The position numbers and the translations under genes were made by a program. The notes under the pieces are model-generated. The model was not told the origin of the DNA and did no database searches. It saw only the letters and a list, made by a program, of their open reading frames with translations. Below are positions 44,063 to 52,315 of a DNA stretch of 64,000 bases, one piece after another (position 1 is the first letter of the stretch; every line of letters starts with the position of its first letter). Source of the DNA: JBAZOO01 sp041648735 (GTDB lineage Bacteria > Verrucomicrobiota > Lentisphaeria > Oligosphaerales > CAITYL01); contig JBAZOO010000001.1 of assembly GCA_041648735.1 (NCBI GenBank), positions 62,001 to 126,000 on the forward strand. Reading direction: 5' to 3'.

Positions 44063-44695
44063 ATGACCAAACTCCTGATCATCGGCGCCGGCGGCTTCGG
44101 CCGCGAACTGCTCGGCCATCTCCGCGCCCTGGAACAGGCCGGCCAGCCCCTCGGCACCCTGGCCGGCTTCCTCGACGCCAATCCCCGCGCCCTGGACGGC
44201 TTCGGCACCGACCTGCCCATCCGCGGCGACCCCGAGAGCTGGCAGCCCCAGCCCGACGAGCAATTCCTCTGCGCCATCGGCCAACCGGCGACCAAGCTCC
44301 GCCTCTGCGCCGCCCTCGCCGCCCGCGGGGCGCGCTTCGCCACCCTGGTGCATCCCGCGGCCCAGGTCGGCCCCCACTGCACCCTCGGCCCCGGCTGCAT
44401 CCTCTGCCCCGGCGCCGTGCTCACCAGCCATGTGACCTTGGGCGCCTTCGTCACCCTCAACCTCTACGCCACCATCGGCCATGACGCCGTGGTGGGCGAT
44501 GGCTGCACCCTGAGCTCCCACTGCGACCTCACCGGCGGCGTCCGCCTCGGCAACGGCGTCTTCGCCGGCAGCCATGCCGCGGTGCTCCCCGGCGTCATCG
44601 TCGGCGCCGGCGCCGTGCTCGGCGCCGGCAGTGTCGTGCTCCGGGACGTGCCCCCCGCCACCACCGTCTTCGGCCTCCCCGCCCAGCCGGTCTGA
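44063..44695 (+). CDS. PglD/NeuD-type sugar N-acyltransferase
   Basis: The 210-residue protein starts TKLLIIGAGGFGRELLGHLR (NeuD Rossmann-like part), then HPAAQVGPHCTLGPGCILCPGAVLTSH, the catalytic-His segment NLYATIGHDAVVGDGCTLSSHC, and GGVRLGNGVFAGSHAAVLPG. PglD homologues acetylate the 4-amino group of UDP-4-amino sugars. Here the gene is followed directly by an ACP, KAS III, reductases and ligase, so the acyl group may be longer than acetyl. The start follows a shortened 'GTTTCGTGGGCCAAATG' repeat word. Confidence 0.88.
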   Translation: MTKLLIIGAGGFGRELLGHLRALEQAGQPLGTLAGFLDANPRALDGFGTDLPIRGDPESWQPQPDEQFLCAIGQPATKLRLCAALAARGARFATLVHPAAQVGPHCTLGPGCILCPGAVLTSHVTLGAFVTLNLYATIGHDAVVGDGCTLSSHCDLTGGVRLGNGVFAGSHAAVLPGVIVGAGAVLGAGSVVLRDVPPATTVFGLPAQPV

Positions 44696-44964
44696 GCCCC
44701 CGAACGTTTTCCCCACTAAACACACGAAACAACACGAAAAATATTCCCTACAGCGCCGCGACAGCGGCACGGGCGGCCAAAGGCCGCAGCGAAGCGTAAA
44801 ATATTCACAAATATTGAAACCGCTAACCAACGCTAACAATCCGCTAATTTTTAAAAATCAATTGCTTCTATGCGTTTGTGGATATTTGTGTTGATTTGTG
44901 GGTAAAAATAGTTTCGTGTTCTTTCGTGTGTTTCGTGGGCAAAAAAAATGAAAGGAATGACGCC
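44696..44964. repeat. Intergenic repeat block 8
   Basis: No gene is seen. It begins with CCCCACTAAACACACGAAAC and ends with TTTCGTGTGTTTCGTGGGC, its approximate inverse. The reversed 'GCAGCGAAGCGT' GC-rich word (44757-44800) and the CGCTAAC triple (44822-44850) lie between. It is one of the clearest inverted-ended spacers besides 33736. Confidence 0.85.
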
Positions 44965-45183
44965 ATGGACGAAACCTTCCGCGCACACCTCGCCGAACTG
45001 CTGGAACTCGACAAGGGCCGCCTGAGCCCGGAAACCACCCTGGCGGAACTCGAGGGCTGGGATTCCATGGCCCGCGTCCTCTTCGTGGCCATGGCCGACC
45101 GCGAATACGGCCGGCGCGTCGCCGGCAAGGAGGTCACCGCCGCCCGGACCGTGGCCGACCTCCAGCGGCTGGTGCAGGGCTGA
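44965..45183 (+). CDS. Acyl carrier protein
   Basis: The 72-residue acidic helical protein contains LAELEGWDSMARVLFV with Ser34 (DSM) as the phosphopantetheine site. An AAGGA ribosome site lies 9 bases before the ATG. It is followed after 5 bases by the KAS III gene, so it is a dedicated carrier for that pathway rather than the housekeeping fatty-acid ACP. Confidence 0.92.
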   Translation: MDETFRAHLAELLELDKGRLSPETTLAELEGWDSMARVLFVAMADREYGRRVAGKEVTAARTVADLQRLVQG

Positions 45184-45188
45184 GGCCA

Positions 45189-46250
45189 ATGAAACAAGCC
45201 TTTGCCAATTTCCAGGTGCGGGCGCTGGCCGCGGCGCTGCCGGCCCAACGCCAGGAGCTGCTGGCGCTGGCGCCCGAGTTCAACATGGCGCCGGAGGAGC
45301 TGGCGCGGATCCTGGCGACCACCGGCATCCGCACGGTGCGCGTCGCCCCGCCGGAGGTGTGCGCCTCCGACCTCTGCGCCGCCGCCGCCAACCAGATCTT
45401 CGCCGCCACCGGCCTGAGCGGCGGCGACTGCGACGCCCTCGTCTTCGTCTCCCAGACCGGCGACTACCGGCTGCCCGCCACCGCCTGCCTCCTCCAGCAC
45501 CGGCTCGGCCTGGGACGCGACGCCGCCACCTTCGACCTCAACTCCGGCTGCACCGGCTTCATCCACGCCCTCTTCCAAGCCGGCCTGCTCCTCGCCGCCG
45601 GCGCCGCCCGCCGCGTCCTGGTCTGTGCCGGCGACACCACCACGCGCCTGATCCATCCCCAGGACAAGTCGGTCCGCCTGATTTTCGGGGATGCCGGCGC
45701 CGCCGCCCTGGTCGAAAGCGCCGCCGCGGACTCCGCGCCCGCCGGCTTCACCCTCCACGCCGACGGCGCCGGCGCCAAGCAGCTCATCATCCCCGCCGGC
45801 GGCTGCCGCCAGCCCGCCACCGCCGCCACCGCCCAAGCGACCCCGGACGACAGCGGCAATTTGCGGAGTCCGCAACACCTCTTCATGGACGGCATGGAGA
45901 TCATGAACTTCACCCTGCGCGAGGTGCCGCCCCTCGTCGGCGAAGCCCTGGCCCAGGCCGGCTGGAGCGCGGCGGAGACGGAGCTGTTCCTCCTGCATCA
46001 GGCCAACAAGTTCATCCTCGACTGCCTCCGGAAAAAAATGCGGCTCCCGCCGGAGAAAGTCCCGGTGCTGATGGGCGAGACCGGCAACACCGGCCCGGCC
46101 TCCATCCCCCTCGCCCTCTGCCAACTCCAGCCCCCGCCCGGACAGCGCCGGAAGGTGCTGCTCTGCGGCTTTGGCGTCGGCCTGACCTGGGGCGCGGCCA
46201 CCCTGGACCTGGGCGCCAGCCAAATCCTCCCGCCCATTGACCTGCCCTGA
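45189..46250 (+). CDS. 3-oxoacyl-ACP synthase III-like condensing enzyme
   Basis: The 353-residue thiolase-fold protein has DLNSGCTGFIHALFQAG with Cys121, LFLLHQANKFILDCL with His270 and ETGNTGPASIPLAL with Asn300, the full FabH catalytic triad. FabH-type enzymes condense an acyl-CoA or acyl-ACP with malonyl-ACP. The location between ACP and SDR genes in a glycan cluster suggests that it makes a short 3-oxoacyl chain for sugar N-acylation. The following gene of the pathway lies beyond an inserted ATPase and repeats. Confidence 0.93.
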   Translation: MKQAFANFQVRALAAALPAQRQELLALAPEFNMAPEELARILATTGIRTVRVAPPEVCASDLCAAAANQIFAATGLSGGDCDALVFVSQTGDYRLPATACLLQHRLGLGRDAATFDLNSGCTGFIHALFQAGLLLAAGAARRVLVCAGDTTTRLIHPQDKSVRLIFGDAGAAALVESAAADSAPAGFTLHADGAGAKQLIIPAGGCRQPATAATAQATPDDSGNLRSPQHLFMDGMEIMNFTLREVPPLVGEALAQAGWSAAETELFLLHQANKFILDCLRKKMRLPPEKVPVLMGETGNTGPASIPLALCQLQPPPGQRRKVLLCGFGVGLTWGAATLDLGASQILPPIDLP

Positions 46251-46426
46251 GCCCGTTTTTTTGCCCACGAAACACCCGAAAAAAACCGAAAAAATCCCAA
46301 ATTAAAACCGCCAACCACCGCACCGTCGCACGGGCATTCCCCGTGGGTTGCACCCATGATCCGTGGGTTGCACCCATGATCCGTGGGTTGCACCCACGGC
46401 TATTCAGGTCGTGGCTCCAGATTCAT
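46251..46426. repeat. Repeat words after the KAS III gene
   Basis: The gap begins with CCCACGAAACACCCGAAA, then 'CCGCCAACCACCGCACCG', and three GTGGGT-TGC-ACCCA(C/T) hairpin words (46347-46400). It is nearly identical in order to 55989-56130 and 41246-41485. Confidence 0.88.
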
Positions 46427-46913
46427 GTTCCCGATTCCCGATCTCAGCCCCACCGGGGCGGCCTCACCATAGCCTGGGGCAACGCCCCAGGTTGTTCCCG
46501 ATTCCCGATCTCAGCCCCACCGGGGCGGCCTCACCATAGCCTGGGGCAACGCCCCAGGTTGTTGTCCGATTCCCGATCTCAGCCCCACCGGGGCGGCCTC
46601 ACCATAGCCTGGGGCAACGCCCCAGGTTGTTCCCGATTCCCGATCTCAGCCCCACCGGGGCGGCCTCACCATAGCCTGGGGCAACGCCCCAGGTTGTTCC
46701 CGATTCCCGATCTCAGCCCCACCGGGGCGGCCCCACCATAGCCTGGGGCAACGCCCCAGGTTGTTCCCGATTCCCGATCTCAGCCCCACCGGGGCGGCCC
46801 CACCATAGCCTGGGGCAACGCCCCAGGTTGTTGTCCGATTCCCGATCTCAGCCCCACCGGGGCGGCCTCACCATAGCCTGGGGCAACGCCCCAGGTTGTT
46901 GTCCGATGGTCAG
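46427..46913. repeat. Seven-copy 67/68-bp tandem array of hairpin units
   Basis: The word ATCTCAGCCCCACC begins at 46441, 46508, 46576, 46643, 46710, 46777 and 46845, giving steps of 67, 68, 67, 67, 67 and 68 bases. Each unit contains two perfect hairpins, GCCCC-ACC-GGGGC and CCTGGGGC-AAC-GCCCCAGG. Copies are almost identical. At 56140 the same unit is present once in the same surroundings. There are no spacers or repeats of CRISPR type and no open frame of interest. Confidence 0.95.
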
Positions 46914-47092
46914 TTGTGCCCTGGAGGGGCACTTCAACCGGTGGTCTCCCGAGGTTGCGGAAGCCCTTCAGGGTGCAAAACCAATGGGCCAAGCCGCGAT
47001 CCCCCGGCTGAAGCCAGGGGCTATACACCCCGCCCCAGCGGGCGATTGAACGCGCAACTTGCAATCGCGCAAAAAGCCGCCATGGTTACGCC
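46914..47092. repeat. Hairpin words between the tandem array and the ATPase gene
   Basis: It contains TGCCC-TGGAG-GGGCA (46917-46931), the 'GGTTGCGGAAGCCCTTCAGG' word and 'CCCCCGGCTGAAGCCAGGGG' (46993-47012). All but the last are shared with 56213-56290. It also holds the short leader of the ATPase gene. No gene is seen. Confidence 0.8.
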
Positions 47093-48268
47093 ATGACCAT
47101 CCCGCGACAAGCCGAAACCCAACTCCGGAAACTCGCCGGACAGTACCCGGTCGTCGCCATTACCGGCCCCCGACAAGCCGGCAAGACCACCCTGGCCCGA
47201 ACCGTCTTCCCCGGAAAAAACTACCTCTCCCTCGAAAACCCGGACACCCGCTACCTGGCGCAGACGGATCCCCGCTCCTTCCTGGATCGCTGCCGGCAGG
47301 GGGCGGTGTTGGACGAAATCCAGCGCTGCCCCGACCTCCTTTCCTATTTGCAAGAACTGGTGGACGCGGAACCGCTGCCGGGCCGCTTCATCCTAACCGG
47401 ATCGCAGCAGTTCGGCCTGCTTTCCAACCTCACCCAGTCCCTGGCGGGCCGGGTCGCCTTGCTGCAGTTGTTGCCGTTCAGCCTGGCGGAGCGCCGCCAG
47501 ATCGGGGCCAGCGCCGGACTGCCCAAGCTGCCGGAGCTCTTGTTCGCCGGATTCTACCCGCCAGTGCATGACCGGCGACTCGAACCCGCCACCTGGTACG
47601 CCAACTACGTCCAGACCTATGTTGAGCGGGACGTGCGCCAGCTTCTCAACGTCAAGGACTTGTCCACGTTCCAACGCTTCCTGCGGCTCTGCGCCGGCCG
47701 GTGCGGCCAGCTCCTCAACCTTTCCCAGCTCGCCAGCGACAGCGGCATCAGCCACACCACCGCCCGGGCCTGGATTTCCATTCTCGAAGCCAGCTACATC
47801 CTCTTCCTGCTCCAGCCCCACCACGAGAACTTCAACAAGCGGCTGATCAAGGCACCCAAGCTCTATTTCCATGACCCCGGCCTTTGCGCCTGGCTGTTGA
47901 TGATCCAATCGCCGGAACAGCTCGACTTGCACCCGGCACGCGGCGCGCTTTTTGAAACCTTCGTGGTGACGGAAGCCCTGAAGTCACGGCTCAACCGGGG
48001 CTTGGCCGGCAACCTCTTCTTCTGGCGTGACCAAGGCGGGCATGAAGTGGACCTGGTTGCCGACCAAGGGCTCAAGCTCTTGCCCGTCGAGATCAAGTCT
48101 GGCCAAACCCTTGCCGCCGATTTCTTCACGGGGCTGGAACGCTGGCGCCGGATTGCCGGCCCGCGCGGCGCTGACCCGCTGCTGGTCTATGGCGGCAACC
48201 AAACGCTGCGGCATGGCGCAACCACCGTTTTTTCCTGGCATGACCCGGCCTGGCCAGAACTTTTCTGA
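47093..48268 (+). CDS. AAA_14/DUF4143-type ATPase
   Basis: The 391-residue product has Walker A TGPRQAGKTTLAR (residues about 24-36), Walker B AVLDEIQRCPDLLSYLQELVD, FILTGSQQFGLLSNLTQSLAGR, and the C-terminal DUF4143 part (YVERDVRQLLNVKDLSTFQRFL…, YFHDPGLCAWLL, EVDLVADQGLKLLPVEIKSGQT). The family is common and poorly understood. It lies between the KAS III and SDR genes of one pathway, bounded by repeats on both sides, so it appears to be an insertion. Confidence 0.9.
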   Translation: MTIPRQAETQLRKLAGQYPVVAITGPRQAGKTTLARTVFPGKNYLSLENPDTRYLAQTDPRSFLDRCRQGAVLDEIQRCPDLLSYLQELVDAEPLPGRFILTGSQQFGLLSNLTQSLAGRVALLQLLPFSLAERRQIGASAGLPKLPELLFAGFYPPVHDRRLEPATWYANYVQTYVERDVRQLLNVKDLSTFQRFLRLCAGRCGQLLNLSQLASDSGISHTTARAWISILEASYILFLLQPHHENFNKRLIKAPKLYFHDPGLCAWLLMIQSPEQLDLHPARGALFETFVVTEALKSRLNRGLAGNLFFWRDQGGHEVDLVADQGLKLLPVEIKSGQTLAADFFTGLERWRRIAGPRGADPLLVYGGNQTLRHGATTVFSWHDPAWPELF

Positions 48269-48656
48269 CGCACGGTAATCTCGCCGATCCCGGGTCATCT
48301 CCCCGACCTTCGTGGTGAAAAATCTTCCAACCGCTGACTTCCGCTGACCAGCCCGAACCTCAACCTGATCCATTCATGAACCGCTCCCGGTGATTTTCTC
48401 CGCGCCCTCCGCGCCTCCGCGGTGCAAAACCATTCGTGTTGTTTCGTGTGTTTTGACGCTTCGCTGCTGCCTCTGGCCGCCCGTGCCGCTCTCGCGGCGC
48501 TGTGGGCAAATCCCCCGTGCCCGTCGTGCCGTTGGGGTGAATAATTCCAGTTTCCAGTATCATCCCCCGCGGGGATTCAGATCGGTTAGCGGATCGTTAG
48601 CGACAGTTAGCGGTTTGAATTTTCGTCTGTTTCGTGGGGAAAAAAATGGGGGCGCC
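48269..48656. repeat. Intergenic repeat block 9
   Basis: No gene is seen. The order is the CGCTGAC word (48333-48350), 'TTCATGAACCGCTCCCGG' and 'CGCCCTCCGCGCC' words, the 'GACGCTTCGCTGCTGCCTCTGG' word (48455-48505), a reversed GTTAGCG triple (48585-48617) and 'TTTCGTCTGTTTCGTGGGG' (48621-48639) before the SDR start. Confidence 0.88.
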
Positions 48657-49418
48657 ATGCCTGACCTGACCTTCAGCTTCACCAACCGCCGCTTCATCGT
48701 CACCGGCGCCTCCTCCGGCCTCGGCCGGGAAATCGCCCTGGCCCTGGCCACGGCCGGCGGCGAGGTGCTGGCCATCGCCCGCCGCCCCGACCGGCTGGAC
48801 ACCCTGGCGGCGGCCACGGCGGCTGGGCCCGGCCGGGTGACCCCCGCGGCGCTGGACGTGCGCGACTTCGCCGCGCTGGCCACCGCCGTGCGCGAGTTTG
48901 CGGACTCCGCACCCGTCCACGGCCTGGTCCATGCTGCCGGCGGCAACGCCTTCACCCCCCTGCGCCAGTTCGATTGGCGGACGGCCGACGCCATCCTCGA
49001 CACCAGCCTCCGGGCCGGGCTGGAACTCTGCCGCCTTTTCGCCCAAAAGGGGATCGGGAGCGACGGCGCCGCCGCCGTCCTGGTCGCCTCCGCCGCCGCC
49101 CATTGTGGCCAGGCCGGCTTCGCCCCCTACAGCGCCGCCAAGGGCGCCCTGGTCGCCGCCGCCCGCTCGCTGGCGCTGGAACTGGTGCCCCGCCGGATCC
49201 GGGTCAACACGGTCAGCCCCGGCTGGATCCCGACGGAACTGACCCGGGAGCTGGCGCGCTTCTACCCGACGGGCGAGGCGGGCATCGCCGCCAACCATCC
49301 GCTCGGGCTCGGCACGCCGGCGGACGTGGCCCAGGCCACCCTCTTCCTGCTCAGCGACGCCGCCCGCTGGATCACCGGCACCGACCTCGCCATTGACGGC
49401 GGCTACGCCGCCCGCTGA
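48657..49418 (+). CDS. Short-chain dehydrogenase/reductase, likely 3-oxoacyl-ACP reductase type
   Basis: The 253-residue classical SDR has TGASSGLGREIALALA, LVHAAGGNAF (in place of NNAG), ASAAAHCGQAGFAPYSAAKGALV with the Tyr-x3-Lys, NTVSPGWIPT and the C-terminal GTDLAIDGGYAAR. Such enzymes reduce 3-oxoacyl-ACP with NAD(P)H; the neighbouring ACP and KAS III make that the likely substrate. Reduction of a keto sugar is an alternative. Confidence 0.87.
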   Translation: MPDLTFSFTNRRFIVTGASSGLGREIALALATAGGEVLAIARRPDRLDTLAAATAAGPGRVTPAALDVRDFAALATAVREFADSAPVHGLVHAAGGNAFTPLRQFDWRTADAILDTSLRAGLELCRLFAQKGIGSDGAAAVLVASAAAHCGQAGFAPYSAAKGALVAAARSLALELVPRRIRVNTVSPGWIPTELTRELARFYPTGEAGIAANHPLGLGTPADVAQATLFLLSDAARWITGTDLAIDGGYAAR

Positions 49419-49683
49419 ACTTTTTTCGTCTTCTTTCGGGTGTTTGGTGGGCAAAAAAAATGATTTTGGCTTTGTGGTGGTTTGGGAAAAAGGTCAGCGG
49501 ATCGTTAGCGACAGTTAGCGGTTTCAAGATTTGACGCTTCGCCGCGGCCTTTGGCCGCCCGTGCCGCCTTGCGGCGCTGTGGTGGTTTTGTTTTTTTTCG
49601 TCTTCTTTCGTGTGTTTCGTGGGCAAAATGATTTTGGCTTTGTGTTGATTTGTGAAGATTTGTGGGCGAAGGATCGTGGTTCC
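49419..49683. repeat. Intergenic repeat block 10
   Basis: No gene is seen. Words in order: 'TCTTTCGGGTGTTTGGTGGG', 'ATGATTTTGGCTTTGTGGTGG', the reversed GTTAGCG triple (49494-49522), the 'GACGCTTCGCCGCGGCCTTTGG' word (49536-49580), 'CTTTCGTGTGTTTCGTGGG' (49606-49624) and 'GTTGATTTGTGAAGATTTGTGGG'. Large parts are repeated at 51070-51220. Confidence 0.87.
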
Positions 49684-51033
49684 ATGATCGATTTTTTGCG
49701 GCAACGCTTCCGGGAACGCGGCGACGCCCCGGCGATCGTCTGGCGCGACACGGCCTGTTCCTATGCCGCCCTCGCGGCGCGCATCAGCCAATGGCGGGAA
49801 CGGCTTGCGGAGTTCGCACCGGGCACGGTGGTCGGCGTCGAGGCCGATTTCTCGCCCGCCGCCGCGGCGCTGTTCTTCGCCTTGGCGGAAGGGGGGATGA
49901 TCATCGTCCCCTCTGCCGCGGACCTGCCCGGGGCGCAGCTCCGCCAGCGGCGCGCGATCGCCCAGGTCGCGGTGGTCCTGCGGCCGGACACGGCCGGGGA
50001 GAGCTGGCAAACGGAGCGTTGCCCGGCCGCGGCGGACACCGCGCCCCATCCGCTCTACGAAACGCTGCGGAGTTCGCGCCATCCGGGACTGGTGCTCTTC
50101 TCCTCCGGCTCCACCGGCGAGCCGAAGGCCATGCTGCACGACCTCGACCGGACTTTCGCCCGGCTCCGGGAGCCCAAGGGGCGGGCCTACCGCGGCATCG
50201 CCTTCCTCCTCTTCGACCACATCGGCGGGATCAACACCCTGCTCCACGTGCTCGCCACCGGCGGCTGCCTCATCACCGTCGCCAGCCGCGATCCGGACGT
50301 GGTTCTGGCGGCGGTGGCGCGGCACCGGGCGGAACTGCTGCCGACCTCGCCGACCTTCCTCAACCTGGTGCTGCTCAGCGAGGCCTGGAAGCGGCACGAC
50401 CTCGCCTCCCTGAAGGTCATCAGCTACGGCACCGAGCCGATGCCGGAAAGCACCCTGCGCCGCCTCCACGAACTGTTGCCGGCGGTGCGGCTGCAACAGA
50501 CCTATGGCCTCTCCGAGAGCGGCATCCTCCGCATCCAGTCGAAAAGCTCCGATTCGCCGTGGATCAAGCCCGTGCCGGACGGGTACCAGATCCGCATCGT
50601 CGCCGGGCAGCTCCAGGTGAAGTCGGACACCGCCATGCTCGGCTACCTCAACGCGCCGTCACCCTTCACCGACGACGGCTGGCTGCGGACCGGCGACGCG
50701 GTGGAGACGGACGGCGAGTACCTGCGCATCCTCGGGCGGCAGTCCGAGCTGATCAACGTCGGCGGCCAGAAGGTCTATCCGGTGGAGGTGGAGGGGGTGC
50801 TGGAGGAGATGCCCAATGTCGCGGCGGCGGTCGTCTACGGGGAGAGGAACCCGATCACCGGCGCGATCGTCTGCGCCCGGGTGCAACTGGCGCAACCGGA
50901 GGAACGAAGTGCCTTCCTCCGCCGGCTGCGGGAGCATTGCGCCGGCCGCCTGGAGCCCTACAAGATCCCCGTGCGCGTGACCTTCACGGCTGAACCGCTG
51001 CACGGCGACCGCTTCAAGAAGCTCCGGAAATGA
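49684..51033 (+). CDS. AMP-dependent acyl ligase (adenylate-forming)
   Basis: The 449-residue ANL-family enzyme has the P-loop-like LVLFSSGSTGEPKAMLHDL (residues about 138-156), QQTYGLSESGILR, GWLRTGDAVETDGEYLRILGRQSELINVGGQKVYPVEVE and a final GDRFKKLRK with the catalytic Lys region. It would activate a carboxylic acid and probably pass it to the nearby ACP. It is shorter than standard acyl-CoA ligases (449 against about 520), as is typical for ligases of polysaccharide loci. Confidence 0.92.
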   Translation: MIDFLRQRFRERGDAPAIVWRDTACSYAALAARISQWRERLAEFAPGTVVGVEADFSPAAAALFFALAEGGMIIVPSAADLPGAQLRQRRAIAQVAVVLRPDTAGESWQTERCPAAADTAPHPLYETLRSSRHPGLVLFSSGSTGEPKAMLHDLDRTFARLREPKGRAYRGIAFLLFDHIGGINTLLHVLATGGCLITVASRDPDVVLAAVARHRAELLPTSPTFLNLVLLSEAWKRHDLASLKVISYGTEPMPESTLRRLHELLPAVRLQQTYGLSESGILRIQSKSSDSPWIKPVPDGYQIRIVAGQLQVKSDTAMLGYLNAPSPFTDDGWLRTGDAVETDGEYLRILGRQSELINVGGQKVYPVEVEGVLEEMPNVAAAVVYGERNPITGAIVCARVQLAQPEERSAFLRRLREHCAGRLEPYKIPVRVTFTAEPLHGDRFKKLRK

Positions 51034-51355
51034 TGGGGTGTCTTTTTCCCACAAATCAGTTCGGTTTTTTTCGTGTGTTTCGTGGGCAAAATGATTTTGG
51101 CTTTGTGGTGGTTTGGGAAAAAGGTCAGCGGATCGTTAGCGACAGTTAGCGGTTTCAAGATTTGACGCTTCGCTGCGGCCTTTGGCCGCCCGTGCCGCCT
51201 TGCGGCGCCGTGGTGGTTTGGGAAGATTTGACGCTTCGCCGCGGCCTTTGGCCGCCCGTGCCGCCTTGCGGCGCCGTGGGTAAAAATTGTTTCGGTTTTT
51301 TTCGTGTGTTTCGTGGGCAGAAAATGGGTTTGGTGGGCAAAAAAAAGGAGGGCGC
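51034..51355. repeat. Intergenic repeat block 11
   Basis: No gene is seen. 'TTCGTGTGTTTCGTGGG', 'ATGATTTTGGCTTTGTGGTGG', the reversed GTTAGCG triple (51126-51155) and two successive copies of the 'GACGCTTCGC(T/C)GCGGCCTTTGG' word (51163-51215 and 51230-51280) are present, then another 'TTCGTGTGTTTCGTGGGC' and an AAGGAGG ribosome site at the SDR start. Confidence 0.87.
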
Positions 51356-52051
51356 ATGCCAACAATGCTCATAACCGGCAGCCGCAAGGGGATTGGCCGC
51401 CAGCTCGCGGAGCATTTCCTGGCCGCGGGCTGGACCGTGTTCGGCGGCAGCCGGCAGCCCTCGGATTTGCGGCATGAGCGCTACACCCATCTCCAGGCCG
51501 ACCTGGCCGACGAGGCGGCGGTGCGCGACCTCTTCGCCACCATCCGCCGCGCCGGCGGCGGCCTGGACGCCCTGCTGAACAATGCCGGCATCGCCAGCAT
51601 GAACCATTGCCTGCTCACGCCGGGCGCCGTGGTCCAGCAAATCCTGGGCACCAACGTCACCGGCACCTTCCTCTGCTGCCGGGAGGCGGCCAAGCTGATG
51701 CAGCCACGGCAAAGCGGGCGGATCGTCAATTTCAGCACGGTCGCCGTGCCGTTGCGGCTGGAGGGTGAGGCGGCCTATGCGGCCTCCAAGGCGGCGGTGG
51801 AGATGCTGACCCGGATCCTGGCGCGGGAGCTGGCGGAGTTCGGGATCACCGTCAACGCCGTCGGCCCGGCGCCGGTGGCGACCGACCTGACCCGGGGGGT
51901 GCCGGCGGCGAAGCTGGCGGAGCTGCGCTCGCGGCTGGCGCTCAAGCGCGACTGCACGGTTGCGGAGATCGCGCACGTGGTGGAGTTCTTCCTGGATCCG
52001 GCCAGTGCCGCGGTCACCGGCCAGGTGCTCTACCTCGGCGGCGTCTCCTGA
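51356..52051 (+). CDS. Short-chain dehydrogenase/reductase
   Basis: The 231-residue SDR starts TMLITGSRKGIGRQLAEHFL and has LLNNAGIASMNHCLLTP, VNFSTVAVPLRLEGEAAYAASKAAVEML (Tyr-x3-Lys) and NAVGPAPVATDLTRGV. A strong AAGGAGG site precedes the ATG. With the SDR at 48657 it gives two reductases in the acyl pathway. It resembles FabG-like enzymes but could also act on a keto sugar. Confidence 0.87.
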   Translation: MPTMLITGSRKGIGRQLAEHFLAAGWTVFGGSRQPSDLRHERYTHLQADLADEAAVRDLFATIRRAGGGLDALLNNAGIASMNHCLLTPGAVVQQILGTNVTGTFLCCREAAKLMQPRQSGRIVNFSTVAVPLRLEGEAAYAASKAAVEMLTRILARELAEFGITVNAVGPAPVATDLTRGVPAAKLAELRSRLALKRDCTVAEIAHVVEFFLDPASAAVTGQVLYLGGVS

Positions 52052-52315
52052 TTCCACTTGGAAAAGCCAGCCCCAGGTCATCCACGAATTACACGAAAAG
52101 CGCCCCAGCCACTTCCGCCCGGCCGCCGGCGGATTGCAGTCCACCCGAAACTGGCTATGGTGTTGCCCCGCGCCCGCGCCCCGGCCCCATCCCGTTGGTG
52201 TCCAGCCTGTAGGCTGTCTTCCGTGCCCCGCCCCGCCGCCGGCTGAAGCCTGGACAGCAACGCCCCCACCACCCGTGTCCCCAGTTTCCAGCTTCCAGTT
52301 TCCAAGGAGTCCCCG
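52052..52315. other. Spacer with degenerate words upstream of gmd
   Basis: No gene is seen. It includes a CAGCCT-GT-AGGCTG hairpin (52203-52216), GC-rich palindromic words near 52226-52250, a run of CAGTTTC/CAGCTTC heptamers (52284-52305) and the AAGGAG ribosome site of gmd. It lacks the main TTTCGTG word apart from 'CACGAATTACACGAAAA' at 52083. Confidence 0.6.

Noticed and set aside
46427..46913. Tandem array as a protein-coding repeat
   Set aside because: The + frames give a Ser/Pro/Gly peptide repeat with no start signal, and the unit length alternates between 67 and 68 bases, so no frame is maintained.
41793..48268. The two ATPases as transposition proteins
   Set aside because: Neither has an IstB/TnsC-type context, partner transposase or inverted ends of its own; they belong to the DUF234 and DUF4143 groups, whose role is unknown.
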